64,000 nucleotides of DNA from an uncultured Acetatifactor sp. (GCA_910577235.1 CAJTMX010000001.1:124001-188000), one strand, 5' to 3'; shown: positions 35,186-43,900, counted from the stretch's first letter. Numbers and translations: made by a program. The notes: generated from the sequence alone by a model not told the origin.

Positions 35186-35581
35186 ATGTCAAGACTGGAA
35201 GAGGCGAGAGAGTTTTTTGAGGCGGATATATTTGCCACCCGGACCACGGGGATCGTGATCGAGGAAGTGGCGGATGGGTACTCCCGCTGCAGCCTTCAGG
35301 TGGAGGACAGACATCTGGCGGCTCATCATCATGTGATGGGAGGAGCGCTGTTTACGATGGCAGATTTCGCGTTTGCCGTGGCCGCCAATCCTCCCGGACA
35401 GACCACTGTGACAGCCACCAGCAATATCAGCTATATCAGTATGCCCAAGGACGATAGACTGGTGGCGGAGTGCAGGCAGATCAAGGACGGACGGAGAGCA
35501 TGCTATTATGAGACACAGATTACGGACGGGCAGGGCAATCTGGTGGCGGTGGTGACTGCCATGGGGATGCATATGAACTGA
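35186..35581 (+). CDS. PaaI-type hotdog-fold thioesterase
   Basis: 131-residue acyl-CoA thioesterase of the PaaI/YbgC hotdog superfamily. The active-site segment AHHHVMGGALFTMADFAFAVAAN (about 42-64) carries the conserved G-G-x-x-F/L-x-x-x-D pattern; the TTVTATSNISYISM strand follows. It would hydrolyse aryl- or acyl-CoA esters in the cytoplasm. ATG 35186 is chosen because AAAGGTG lies 6-7 nt upstream; the frame is also open from 35147. The gene lies directly downstream of the four-copy palindromic array, so it is probably repressed or activated through it, perhaps in response to fatty or phenolic acids (inference). Confidence 0.87.
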   Translation: MSRLEEAREFFEADIFATRTTGIVIEEVADGYSRCSLQVEDRHLAAHHHVMGGALFTMADFAFAVAANPPGQTTVTATSNISYISMPKDDRLVAECRQIKDGRRACYYETQITDGQGNLVAVVTAMGMHMN

Positions 35582-35667
35582 GAACATGTGGCATTATCGG
35601 GCATCAAGTGCCGGGTAGAATAGAACTAATGTTTGCGAATACAATAAAGGATAAGGGGGATAGAGTA

Positions 35668-36474
35668 ATGATCGTGAAAGTTCTGGTGGAAAATACGGCG
35701 GTCTCGGGGGAATACGGAAAAGTGCATGGCCTGTGTATGTATATAGAGACAGGGAAACATAAGATCTTGTTTGATCTGGGGCCGGATAAGCTGTTTCTGG
35801 AAAACGCGGAGAAGATGGGAGTGAGCATCGGGGATGTGGATACGGTGGTGATCTCCCACGGCCATTATGACCACGGAGGAGCGCTGGGCCTGTTTTTACA
35901 GCGCAACCGCAAGGCGAAGGTATACCTCCACAAAAAGGCTTTTGACAGACATTTTTCCAAAGCGTTTTGTCTGTACATAAATATCGGTCTGGATAGTTCT
36001 CTGGCCGGGAATGAGCGGATCGTCTTCACTGAGGGCAATCTGAAACTGGATGATGAACTGACGATCATTACGGATGTGAAGGAGAGGGAGCTGTATCCTC
36101 TATCCAACAACAATTTGTACATGCTGGACGGCAGAAAAAAGGTTAGGGACGACTTTTCCCATGAACAGAGTCTGCTGATCCATGAAGATGAACATAAAGT
36201 ACTGCTGGCGGGCTGCGCGCACTGCGGCATCGTCAATATACTGAACAGGGCAAAGCGTGATCTGGGCGGAGACGTGACCCATGTGATCGGTGGATTTCAT
36301 ATTTGGAAGGATAAGTCCCCGGAAACGGTGCGGGACTTGGCACAGCGACTGAAAGTGAGGGATATCCTGTATTACACCTGCCATTGTACCGGACAGGATA
36401 ATTATGCCCTGCTGCGGGAGGAGATGAAGGAACAGATTGAGTATCTGTCCACGGGTACCATACTTAGAATTTAG
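35668..36474 (+). CDS. MBL-fold metallohydrolase, DHPS/arylsulfatase-like subgroup
   Basis: 268-residue metallo-beta-lactamase-fold enzyme. VVISHGHYDHGGALGLFL (about 60-77) gives the HxHxDH ligands; LLAGCAHCGIVNIL (about 175-188) and the C-terminal YYTCHCTGQDNY (about 245-256) supply the remaining ligands. The GCAH-x-G and CHCTG motifs are those of the group that contains methanopterin-related 5'-phosphate synthase-like proteins in anaerobes; the true reaction is unknown. ATG 35668 follows GGGGGAT; ATG 35629 in frame is possible but lacks a good site. It lies between the thioesterase and a P-loop protein on the same strand. Confidence 0.84.
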   Translation: MIVKVLVENTAVSGEYGKVHGLCMYIETGKHKILFDLGPDKLFLENAEKMGVSIGDVDTVVISHGHYDHGGALGLFLQRNRKAKVYLHKKAFDRHFSKAFCLYINIGLDSSLAGNERIVFTEGNLKLDDELTIITDVKERELYPLSNNNLYMLDGRKKVRDDFSHEQSLLIHEDEHKVLLAGCAHCGIVNILNRAKRDLGGDVTHVIGGFHIWKDKSPETVRDLAQRLKVRDILYYTCHCTGQDNYALLREEMKEQIEYLSTGTILRI

Positions 36475-36543
36475 GAGATTGCTGGAAAAAGGTATAATCC
36501 GGCAGGATATAAGGACAAAGGTATAACAGGGAAGGGAGTGGCT

Positions 36544-37095
36544 ATGAAACTGGTATTTATCATAGGCAGCGGCGCCGTGGGCAAGATGACGGTGGGGCAG
36601 GAGTTAATGAAAAGGACGGGACTCAGACTGTTTCACAACCACATGATGATCGAACCGGTGATCGAGGTATTCGGCGGATTTCGCGGGGATGTGGTGAGCA
36701 GACTGCGCAGGGTCATACTGGAAGAATTTGTGAAAACCGACCACAAGGGCATGATATTTACCTATATGTGGGCTTTTGACATGCCCTCGGACCGGGAGTA
36801 TATACTGGGCGTGGCGCGGATGTTTGAGGAAAAAGGCGCTGAGATTTACTGCGTGGAGCTGGTGGCGTCCCAAGAGATCCGGCTGCAGCGCAACCGCACG
36901 GAGAACAGATTGAACAATAAAGCATCCAAACGAGATCTGGAGTTTTCGTCCGGCCTCATACTGAATGAGGACGCCAACCACCGCCTGGTGAGCCGGGAGG
37001 GGGAGATTCCTTTTGCCAATTTTCTGCGGATTGACAATTCCAGGCTGTCTCCGGAGACGGTGGCGGAATTGATCAGGGAGCATTTTGACTTGTAA
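36544..37095 (+). CDS. P-loop NTPase of the small kinase (AAA_33-like) type
   Basis: 183-residue protein with a P-loop IIGSGAVGKMTVG (about 6-18) at the N-terminus and no other known domain. The GxGxxGKxT pattern and later LELVASQEIRLQRNRTENR-like segment resemble shikimate/uridine kinase-type proteins that phosphorylate small molecules, but a lid or substrate motif cannot be named. GGAAGGGAG lies 5 nt before ATG 36544; a GTG at 36538 is less likely. Next gene begins 48 bp on, after a repeated GACTTGTAA stretch. Confidence 0.78.
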   Translation: MKLVFIIGSGAVGKMTVGQELMKRTGLRLFHNHMMIEPVIEVFGGFRGDVVSRLRRVILEEFVKTDHKGMIFTYMWAFDMPSDREYILGVARMFEEKGAEIYCVELVASQEIRLQRNRTENRLNNKASKRDLEFSSGLILNEDANHRLVSREGEIPFANFLRIDNSRLSPETVAELIREHFDL

Positions 37096-37143
37096 AGGCT
37101 TTTTGACTTGTAAGAACAGAGCGTAGGAATTGAGGAAGTAAAG

Positions 37144-38370
37144 ATGAGCTATATTACTACTTATACAGGAAAACATTTCAATCCGGCGCAGCCGGACCGG
37201 GAGAAAATAGATATTCGCGACATCGCCCATGCCCTGCCGATGATCTGTCGCGGCAACGGGCATGTGAAAACCTTTTTCTCCGTGGGGCAGCACTGCATAC
37301 ACTGCGCCCTGGAGGCGGAGGCAAGGGGGTACTCTCGGCGTCTGATCCTGGCCTGCCTGCTGCACGACGCCAGCGAGTGCTATCTGTCGGATGTACCCCG
37401 GCCGGTAAAGAGCGGGATGCCCGGGTACAAGGCGGTGGAGGAGCGGCTACTGGAGCAGGTCTATATCAAATATCTGGGCTCCGCGCTGACAGAACAGGAG
37501 GAACGGCTGGTAAAGCAGGTGGACAACGACATGTTGTATTATGACATGCTGAATCTTCTGAACGAACGTTTCGACCAGGAACCTCCTGTGATGGCAACGG
37601 TCTTTTCCTATGAGGTATTGCCTTTTGAACAGGTGGAGGGAAAGTATCTGGAATTATTTGAACGATATAGACATGTGGGGGGAATCAAGGAGGAAACAAA
37701 GATGGGAATGCGATTGAGCATTGAAGGCATGGAAAATGAAATGACATTTGATTCGGAGCATTTTACAGTCCATTACTGCCGGGAATGCGCGAATCTGGTG
37801 GAAAGGATTGCCGGAGCGCTCCGGGGAAACATGCAGCGGATCATGGGCTTTTTCCGGCTTGACAAGCTGGACAGGAAGATACCTGTGGTCCTTTATTCGG
37901 ATACGGACGCCTATGTTGCCCATATTGAGGAGTGCGGGCAGAGGTATTATGATTGGATGATAGCGGATACTTTTGACGGTAGGATTCACATACTGTCCCT
38001 TGAGGCTTGCCGGAGCCGCTCTTCCCATGCCGGAATGGATGAAGAAGAATATACCCGCCTGATCGTCCATGAGTTCGTACATATCTGTCAGCAGCAGGTG
38101 GAACCCAACTGCTACGGCTGCATCTGGTTTTGGGAGGCGCTGGCCACCAATCTGGCGGGGCAGGAGCATGCCCCGGTGGAAATTCTCTGTAACAGGGAGG
38201 AATTGATGTTTCATTATCAGGAATTGCCGAACGCGTACGCTGTGTCCTACCTGTTGGGAAAATATATGCTGGAACATATGTCGCCGCAGCAGATCTACGA
38301 TTACATTCGCAGACCGGCGCAGCTATGGGAGGATACGGAGAAAATACTACAGGCGGCAACCCTGCCGTGA
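37144..38370 (+). CDS. HD phosphohydrolase (YfbR-like) fused to a zincin-type metallopeptidase domain
   Basis: 408-residue protein joining two unrelated parts. Residues 1-180 are a YfbR-like HD domain (SVGQHCIHCAL, LLHDASECYLSDVPRPVK and a late VDNDMLYYDML), which in YfbR dephosphorylates deoxyribonucleoside 5'-monophosphates. Residues 190-408 look like a gluzincin/peptidase-MA domain: VHEFVHICQQ (HExxH zinc motif, about 306-315) and a downstream WFWEALATNLAG with a possible third ligand Glu (about 329). A perfect AAGGAGG 8 nt before an in-frame ATG at 37702 (codon 187) falls exactly at the domain border, so the peptidase half may also be made alone. Function of the pair unknown. Confidence 0.75.
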   Translation: MSYITTYTGKHFNPAQPDREKIDIRDIAHALPMICRGNGHVKTFFSVGQHCIHCALEAEARGYSRRLILACLLHDASECYLSDVPRPVKSGMPGYKAVEERLLEQVYIKYLGSALTEQEERLVKQVDNDMLYYDMLNLLNERFDQEPPVMATVFSYEVLPFEQVEGKYLELFERYRHVGGIKEETKMGMRLSIEGMENEMTFDSEHFTVHYCRECANLVERIAGALRGNMQRIMGFFRLDKLDRKIPVVLYSDTDAYVAHIEECGQRYYDWMIADTFDGRIHILSLEACRSRSSHAGMDEEEYTRLIVHEFVHICQQQVEPNCYGCIWFWEALATNLAGQEHAPVEILCNREELMFHYQELPNAYAVSYLLGKYMLEHMSPQQIYDYIRRPAQLWEDTEKILQAATLP

Positions 38371-38456
38371 TTCCGTCCAGACGTTCCGGTTCCGGGGCGT
38401 ACATTTGCAGCAGTTTTCTGATTTAATTGAGATAATATGGCCGATTAAGTTTTTTC

Positions 38457-38499
38457 TTGACAATATATAAATTTGTACTAAAATAGTTCTAAAAAGAAC
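38457..38499 (+). promoter_or_regulatory. Promoter and probable operator of the MarR gene
   Basis: TTGACA (38457-38462) with TAAAAT (38479-38484) at 16 bp. GTTCT-AAAA-AGAAC (38486-38499) follows directly over the expected start of transcription, the right place for autorepression by the MarR protein encoded 21 bp downstream. This palindrome differs from the TTGACttGTCAA array at 35091. Confidence 0.65.
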
Positions 38500-38519
38500 A
38501 AAAGTATTAAGGGGGCCAT

Positions 38520-38960
38520 ATGATTCCATTGAACCCATGGGAACATCATAACGTGATCAAGACGCTGTATTCCAAATGTGTAGAAGATGTATGCATCCGG
38601 CATGAGATCACCCGGATGGAGTTGGACATTCTGCTCTTTCTGGCGAATAATCCCTGCTTTGACACCGCTACGGATATCGTGGAGACCCGGTATCTGTCCA
38701 AGTCCCAAGTATCATCCTCCGTCGGATCACTGGAGGAGCGCGGATATATCCGCAGGGAATATACAGGGAACAATAAAAAGACGGCGCATCTGCGGATATG
38801 CGGTCCGGCGAAGTCTGTTATTGAGGACGGAAGGGAGGCGCAGGAGAGGTTTGTTTCCGTCATGCTACAGGGGCTGAGCGAAGAAGAATGCGCGTGTTTG
38901 AAACATTGTTTTGAGTGTATGTGGGAGAATATCGACTGTTACTTGAAAGCCGCCGAATAA
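38520..38960 (+). CDS. MarR-family transcriptional regulator
   Basis: 146-residue winged-helix regulator. The DNA-binding region (about 32-100) reads LDILLFLANNPCFDTATDIV, then SQVSSSVGSLEERGYIRREY as the recognition helix and wing; helices at both ends make the dimer interface. AAGGGGG lies upstream of the ATG. A palindrome over the start of transcription suggests autoregulation. The TauE-type exporter gene 78 bp downstream in the same direction is the likely target, perhaps for an organosulfur or organic acid signal; this is inference from position only. Confidence 0.88.
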   Translation: MIPLNPWEHHNVIKTLYSKCVEDVCIRHEITRMELDILLFLANNPCFDTATDIVETRYLSKSQVSSSVGSLEERGYIRREYTGNNKKTAHLRICGPAKSVIEDGREAQERFVSVMLQGLSEEECACLKHCFECMWENIDCYLKAAE

Positions 38961-39038
38961 CAATAAGCGCGGAATTACTTGCTGTAACAAAAAGTAATAG
39001 AGGGAGAAAAACAAAGACTTTTTGGGGAGGACACAAGG

Positions 39039-39809
39039 ATGCTTTTTAAGTTTATCATTTGCTTTCTGGCGGGGATAGGGGCCGGGCTGGGCACCGGATT
39101 CGCGGGCATGAGCGCTGCCGCCGTGATCAGCCCCATGCTCATCACTTTTCTGGGACTTCCGGCTTATGAGGCGGTGGGAATCGCACTGGCAAGCGATGTT
39201 CTGGCCAGTGCCGTCAGCGCCTATACTTACGGAAAAAACAAGAATCTGGACATTCGCAATGGCCTGGTGATGATGGCCACGGTGCTGCTGTTTACTCTGG
39301 GTGGGAGCTGGATGGCCAGTAAGGTCCCGAATACTGCCATGGGGAATTTTTCCGTTTTTATGACACTGCTGCTGGGTATTAAGTTTATCGTAAAACCCGT
39401 TATGACCACCAGGGAATCCATGAACCGGGTCAGCGGGAAAAAACGGGTTATACAGTCCATAATCTGCGGAACCGTGGTGGGCTTTATCTGCGGTTTTATC
39501 GGCGCGGGCGGGGGCATGATGATGTTGCTGATCCTTACCAGCGTACTGGGGTATGAACTGAAAACGGCGGTGGGAACCAGCGTGTTTATTATGGCATTCA
39601 CTGCACTGACCGGATCGGTGAGCCATTTTGCCATCGGAGGGATGCCGGATATATGGTGTCTGCTCTTCTGCGTGGGGGCCACGCTGTTATGGGCCAGAAT
39701 AGCAGCCAAGTTTGCCAACAAAGCCAGCGCGGTCACTTTAAACAGGGCTACCGGCGTGGTGCTGGCGGTGCTGGGTGCGGCGATCCTCGCGGTGAATTAT
39801 CTGTCCTGA
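39039..39809 (+). CDS. TauE/SafE-family membrane exporter
   Basis: 256-residue integral membrane protein with about eight helices. Conserved TauE/SafE elements are visible: GIGAGLGTGFAGMSAAAVI in the first helix pair, and GFICGFIGAGGGMMMLLIL in the repeated second half, showing the family's internal duplication. TauE/SafE proteins move sulfite, sulfoacetate or other small anions across the cytoplasmic membrane. GGGGAGG precedes the ATG. It follows a MarR regulator, which may control it. Substrate cannot be assigned. Confidence 0.87.
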   Translation: MLFKFIICFLAGIGAGLGTGFAGMSAAAVISPMLITFLGLPAYEAVGIALASDVLASAVSAYTYGKNKNLDIRNGLVMMATVLLFTLGGSWMASKVPNTAMGNFSVFMTLLLGIKFIVKPVMTTRESMNRVSGKKRVIQSIICGTVVGFICGFIGAGGGMMMLLILTSVLGYELKTAVGTSVFIMAFTALTGSVSHFAIGGMPDIWCLLFCVGATLLWARIAAKFANKASAVTLNRATGVVLAVLGAAILAVNYLS

Positions 39810-39919
39810 GAGCGGGGCGCACAGGAGCGGGCCGGCAGCTTGCAGCATTTTACTTTTTTTGCCAGGATTGGGGCAGGGAAATATGGTATGCTTGTAAAAA
39901 AAGTAGGAGGTGTCAGGTT

Positions 39920-40420
39920 GTGGAATGGTTGACCAAAATGAATGAGGCTTTGGCCTATATTGAGGAGAATCTGGAGGCCAGGGAGCTGAAGGATACGGAT
40001 ATTAAGATCATTGATTTGGCGGCAAAATACGGGTATGATTCCCCGGAGGCATTTACAAGGGCTTTCCGGGCGTTTCACGGTATAGCGCCCTCCGCGGTGA
40101 GAAAAGGCGGGAGCGTAAAGGAATATCCGCCGATATCTCTTAAGGTCACAGTTCAGGAGGGCAGCACGATGCTGGGAGACAAGTCTCTGGTGCGCATGGA
40201 GGAGTTAAGCGGCCGCAGGGGCGTGGTATTTACGGTAAATTGTCAGGAACCGGAGACTGAGGCATGGAATCTCATGCGGGAATGGGCGGTGAAAAATCTC
40301 AGAGATTATCAGGCCAGAAGATATATCGGATACGCTCCGGGCGGACATCATCCTGACGGGCCGGAGGAGACCGCTCATGAGTATTGTGCCATGATGATCC
40401 TGCACAGTGATGTTGGATAG
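39920..40420 (+). pseudogene. AraC-family regulator with internal deletion and lost C-terminus
   Basis: A 166-codon frame from GTG 39920 (GGAGG 9 nt upstream). It starts as a normal AraC protein (MNEALAYIEENLEA), but jumps straight to the second helix-turn-helix (DIKIIDLAAKYGYDSPEAFT), so the first HTH unit, about 45-50 residues in relatives, is missing. The effector-binding domain that follows stops after HEYCAMMILHSDVG, well short of full length. The stop lies about 30 bp from the first sequence of the AT-rich mobile element, so insertion or deletion at that boundary probably truncated it. Could be inactive or act as a partial protein; I treat it as a pseudogene. Confidence 0.6.
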
Positions 40421-40450
40421 TGCGTAGGGACGACAAACAAATACAAATAA

Positions 40451-40467
40451 AAAAGGGACTTCCTCAA
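40451..40467. repeat. Left copy of a 17-bp inverted repeat of the decayed element
   Basis: AAAAGGGACTTCCTCAA; its exact reverse complement occurs at 44647-44663 just before the recombinase start. The copy lies at the left edge of the AT-rich block, next to the truncated AraC gene. It may be an attachment-site half or a shuffled piece of recombinase upstream sequence. Confidence 0.5.
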
Positions 40468-40476
40468 TCCTTAAAA

Positions 40477-40508
40477 GGCTATGACAGCAACGGTTATAGT
40501 CTTTTTTC
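40477..40508 (+). terminator. Terminator at left end of the element
   Basis: GGCTATGAC (40477-40485) pairs with GTTATAGTC (40493-40501) including G-U pairs, followed by TTTTTTC. The rest of the 40421-40672 gap is AT-rich with no gene. Confidence 0.7.
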
Positions 40509-40672
40509 ATGCGGTAATTACCGTATGAAATGAACTCCTATTCCCCCAAGCGGAGAAATACCCAACAATGATATTCCGCAATCCAAACTCCCGACAATTA
40601 ACGAGAAAAAATCATATATAAGCACTGAAACCAATCAATCATATCAATCCATATCACAGGAGGGCAAAGACC

Positions 40673-41281
40673 ATGAATAAAAAGCAGGAACAACAGATTT
40701 TGAACTATTACAGTACCGCCGACAAATATATCCGTAGTAGGACACACTCCAATGCGCATCAGAGCGTATTTACAAAAGAAAACGATAAATACCAGTGGCT
40801 TGTGTTGGAACAGAAAAGCCAATGCGAAGTAGAGGTAAGGCAGACCGACAATCATGGAACAATCACAGCGAGGGATAATTACGAACTGACAAGAAATCTC
40901 CCTAAGTGCGTGGGCGTGGAGCGTTTATGTGAGGGTGCAAATTTTCAGATACCTTTTAATGCTGATGAAATCAACTTAATCTATCAGTTTGGGGAGCAGA
41001 GCAAAACGGAAACGTGCGCCAGTCTGTCCGCTATCCTTCCGCAGATAAATGACAGCGACACCAAGCAGACAGTAAGCGACACTTTGAAGAAATTAAATGC
41101 CCTGTCAGAAGAAACGTGTGCGGAACTGACCGCAACCACCAAAAGACGGAAAATGACCGAGCGTGACCATTCCGTAATGGCAAGGTTAGCCAGAGCAAAG
41201 GAGCAGGCAAAACAGCCGACAGTTGCCGAGGGAAAAAAGCACAGAACCCACAGTAAGGGAAAGGGGGATATGACACTATGA
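40673..41281 (+). CDS. Mobile-element hypothetical protein
   Basis: 202-residue protein often seen in Lachnospiraceae conjugative elements. The first 90 residues (NYYSTADKYIRSRTHSNAHQ...) I do not recognise. The C-terminal part, with FNADEINLIYQFGEQSKTET and a following helical segment, resembles small transposon-transfer-assisting proteins (DUF3851-like); this is a tentative match. Basic Lys/Arg-rich tail. CAGGAGGG precedes the ATG. It overlaps the next gene by 4 bp (ATGA). Codon use is more AT-rich than the chromosomal genes on the left. Confidence 0.6.
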   Translation: MNKKQEQQILNYYSTADKYIRSRTHSNAHQSVFTKENDKYQWLVLEQKSQCEVEVRQTDNHGTITARDNYELTRNLPKCVGVERLCEGANFQIPFNADEINLIYQFGEQSKTETCASLSAILPQINDSDTKQTVSDTLKKLNALSEETCAELTATTKRRKMTERDHSVMARLARAKEQAKQPTVAEGKKHRTHSKGKGDMTL

Positions 41282-41559
41282 AACTTTCCCGATACGAACA
41301 AGAAAGCATAGTCAATTACAATGCAGGAGAACAGACCGCCACTGTCTACACAAGGGATAAGGCAGTCATGCGGAAACTTGATACGCTTGTTGCCGACTTC
41401 CCCGATACATACAAGCTGATAGAGCAGGACGAGGTATCTAAGACCTATTCCTTTCCGAAATCATACGTCAGTTACCGCAAACCGAGGGCAGTCAGTACCG
41501 AGCAGAGGGAACGAGCAAGGCAGATGATGATTGCAAAGAATAAAGCAAAGGGAGATTAA
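41278..41559 (+). CDS. Small mobile-element protein
   Basis: 93-residue basic protein, start overlapping the previous stop as ATGA. LSRYEQESIVNYNAGEQTAT, VYTRDKAVMRKLDTLV and FPKSYVSYRKPRAVS follow the pattern of a conserved small protein found next to the transfer genes of Firmicute integrative elements. Function unknown; a role in DNA processing or regulation during transfer is only inference from location. Confidence 0.6.
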   Translation: MKLSRYEQESIVNYNAGEQTATVYTRDKAVMRKLDTLVADFPDTYKLIEQDEVSKTYSFPKSYVSYRKPRAVSTEQRERARQMMIAKNKAKGD

Positions 41560-41645
41560 GCAAAATTTAATAGAATTGTGTGTGCTGTTGTGGTAAAATA
41601 ACAGCGTTGAATAATTCAATAAATTAACGGCTAAGGAGATTAATC

Positions 41646-42440
41646 ATGATAGACAAACGCACATCAATCGGAGTTACTATACTGACAATAATAATGACCT
41701 TTATGGAAATGACCGCATTACCTGCGGCTTTATTCTGTAATATACAAATAAAGGATATAGAACCAATTTATTTTTCTTTGATGATAAATTTTATATTTGC
41801 TTTTGCTTTATGTTATGTATGCAGGAAAACCATTATAAAAGAGTGGAAATTTGGATTGCAATTTCAAAATATACTGATTGGTTTGAAAAGATATGGTATT
41901 CCATCCCTTGTTGCTACACTTATAGTGGCAGTTGCTTTCTGTATAGGGCTTTCACCGTTTGATAATAAACCAACAATATATAGAGTTATTGTAGAGGGCG
42001 TTGTGTATTATATAGGCGTTGCAATAATGGAGGAAATTTATCTGAGAGGGTTGTTACAGAATATCATTGAAAAATGGTTTGGCAAACGAGATAATGCTAC
42101 ATTATATGCCGTTATTATTTCATCTGCACTATTTGGTTTTGGGCATATTTTTGGTGCACTTGGGCAACCAATTTTAACAATTATTTGCAAAGCTGTTTGG
42201 GCTACTGCATTAGGAGTTTACTTTGGGGCAGTTTATGTCAAAACCCGAAATTTATGGATACCAATTATTTTACATTTTGTAGTGGATTTGTGCGGTATAC
42301 CATTTTGTTTTTCTAAAAGTAATCAATATCCAACAATAGGATTAGTTTTCTGTTTAATAATGTATTTGTTATTAGGAATATACGGCATTTATATTATCCA
42401 CAAAAATAATGATAACTTCTGCCCTATTTACAAGCATTAA
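41646..42440 (+). CDS. CPBP-family intramembrane metalloprotease (CAAX-protease-like)
   Basis: 264-residue protein with about eight membrane helices. Active-site motifs of the CPBP/Abi family are present: EEIYLRGLLQ (EExxxR, about 137-146), FGFGHIFG (FxxxH, about 161-168) and HFVVDLCG (HxxxD/N, about 207-214). Such proteases act within the membrane and are common near bacteriocin immunity genes or on mobile elements. AAGGAG 8 nt upstream supports the ATG. It is AT-rich and sits between transfer-gene remnants, so it is likely cargo of the element. A terminator follows. Substrate unknown. Confidence 0.85.
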   Translation: MIDKRTSIGVTILTIIMTFMEMTALPAALFCNIQIKDIEPIYFSLMINFIFAFALCYVCRKTIIKEWKFGLQFQNILIGLKRYGIPSLVATLIVAVAFCIGLSPFDNKPTIYRVIVEGVVYYIGVAIMEEIYLRGLLQNIIEKWFGKRDNATLYAVIISSALFGFGHIFGALGQPILTIICKAVWATALGVYFGAVYVKTRNLWIPIILHFVVDLCGIPFCFSKSNQYPTIGLVFCLIMYLLLGIYGIYIIHKNNDNFCPIYKH

Positions 42441-42496
42441 AATGAAAAAATTATTTGACAGAGCAGAAATATAAAAACTGAATATTGTTTACCATT

Positions 42497-42538
42497 AGGT
42501 AGCGATTATCTTAACAGACAATCCGCTACCTTTTTTAT
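42497..42538 (+). terminator. Terminator after the CPBP gene
   Basis: AGGTAGCG (42497-42504) pairs with CGCTACCT (42524-42531), with further A-T pairs inside, then TTTTTTATTTT. Good intrinsic terminator. Confidence 0.85.
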
Positions 42539-42583
42539 TTTCAGAAACTATCAACACAGCACAGAAAGAATGAGGTATCAGAA

Positions 42584-42802
42584 ATGATTGAGAGCAAGAA
42601 TGACACAAGCAAAAACTTAGAAAAGGCATTGCAGGCATTGAAACAGGCGCAACAGCGTGTAGCCAACGAAAAGAAAAAGCAGAACGAGAAGAAACGCAAA
42701 GCCGAGAAACCACTCCCCCACAATCTACTCTCCCCAATGCCGAAAATGAAAGCGAGGGCGGTACAGAATGACGAGGGCAACGGAACTGGAAAGCCGAGGT
42801 AA
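42584..42802 (+). CDS. DUF3847-like small protein before the relaxase
   Basis: 72-residue, highly charged, coiled-coil-like protein (LEKALQALKQAQQRVANEKK, then a Lys-rich stretch). Small DUF3847 proteins of this kind lie directly upstream of MobA/MobL relaxase genes in Clostridial mobile elements, as here. The last 20 residues differ from the usual ending, so it may be truncated. Function is unknown, perhaps as an accessory at the origin of transfer. Moderate confidence in family, low in function. Confidence 0.55.
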   Translation: MIESKNDTSKNLEKALQALKQAQQRVANEKKKQNEKKRKAEKPLPHNLLSPMPKMKARAVQNDEGNGTGKPR

Positions 42803-42825
42803 CGTATTCACCCTGTTTACAGGGT

Positions 42826-43060
42826 GCGCACAGATATACCACCAGAGGTGGTATATCTGTGCGCTCTCCGAGGGGCAAGTTTCACTTGCATGGACTCCTG
42901 CGGAGGGCATTGTCTGTCTTGCGACAGACAAAAGGGGAAACGACAATTCCCCTTCGCAAGCTGCGCTTGCTACCCTTTAGTGAACTTTGCGTTCAGACAA
43001 AAGCCAAAGTGCGGCTTTTATCTGCCCACAAAGTCTATGGGTGCGCCCCTCTACCCTATC
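42826..43060. other. Candidate origin of transfer with several hairpins
   Basis: Between DUF3847 and the relaxase remnant lies a non-coding stretch rich in inverted repeats: a perfect 18-bp palindrome GCGCACAGATATACCACC with its complement and a 3-nt loop (42826-42864), TGTCTGTC/GACAGACA, AGGGGAA/TTCCCCT and GCAAG/CTTGC farther on. Position and structure suit an oriT of a MobA/MobL system. The nick site is not identified. Three short open frames across this region look like by-products of the repeats and are not called. Confidence 0.5.
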
Positions 43061-43081
43061 GGCAGAATGTAGGTGCTGCAT

Positions 43082-43833
43082 ATGGGTAATGTCACAAAAC
43101 AGGCAAGCACACGTTTCTCCATAGTCAAGCGGAGCAAGGGGCAGTCGTCAGTTGAGAAAGCGTCCTATATTAGCAGGAGCGTTCTTGTGAGCGAATATGA
43201 CGGGCAGACCTACCGCCCGAAATATCTTGAAGATTTAGTCCACAGCGAAATCACTCTCCCACCCAATGCGCCTAAAGAATATGCAGACCGAGCCACTTTA
43301 TGGAACGCTGTTGAACTGTCAGAGAAAGGGCAGAAATCACAGCTTGCGAGAATGTTAAAAGCGTCACTTCCCAAACAGCGGATAAGGAACAGAGATACCA
43401 AGAGTTGGAAACGGTACATCTTTCAAAGGGGCAGAAACTAAGCCGATTAAAGGAACTGTCAAAAATGTATGCCCTTTTTGCGCCAATCCAAGCCACCTAT
43501 AAGGAGAGCCAGTCACTCAAAGGATTTGCGAAAATGAAATACGATAAGGAGCATAAGGACAGCTTATCGAAGTACCCCGAATTAAAGGAGCGTATGCAGA
43601 GCCTTTTACAGAATGGCGAGAAGATAACGCCGAAACAGTGGAAAGCCGAGATACAGTCTTTGCAGTCCGAGTATGACAGTATCGGCAAAGAGCAGACCAA
43701 GACTGCCACAGAATTAGCGTATGCGGAAGTTATCAGCTATAACAAGAAAAATCTTGAAAGAGCGCTTCAGAACGAGAGCCGACAGCACAATAAACAACAA
43801 AGCAGGACTAAGCGGAGGGAGGAAGAAATTTGA
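43082..43833 (+). pseudogene. MobA/MobL-type relaxase, internally deleted and frameshifted
   Basis: Relaxase that would nick oriT and lead the DNA in transfer. The first part (43082 to about 43370) has the family N-terminus: ASTRFSIVKRSKGQSSVEKA, SYISRS and ATLWNAVELSEKGQKSQLAR. The normal following HUH catalytic region with its His cluster is absent. Instead the frame shifts near 43375 into the C-terminal helical region (MYALFAPIQATYKESQSLKG through the basic end at 43833), read in another frame. About 300 or more central residues seem to be missing compared with whole relaxases, so it cannot work. Same decay as in the recombinase at 44680. Confidence 0.72.
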
Positions 43834-43900
43834 TAGAAATATGAGCATAATTGTGGTATGATTTTGATTAAACAAATTTAAGGTATGGAGTAACAATGAG

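Noticed and set aside
42768..43089. Several overlapping 70-80 codon frames between DUF3847 and the relaxase
   Set aside because: They run through palindromic DNA, overlap each other in different frames and carry no protein pattern; the region fits oriT.
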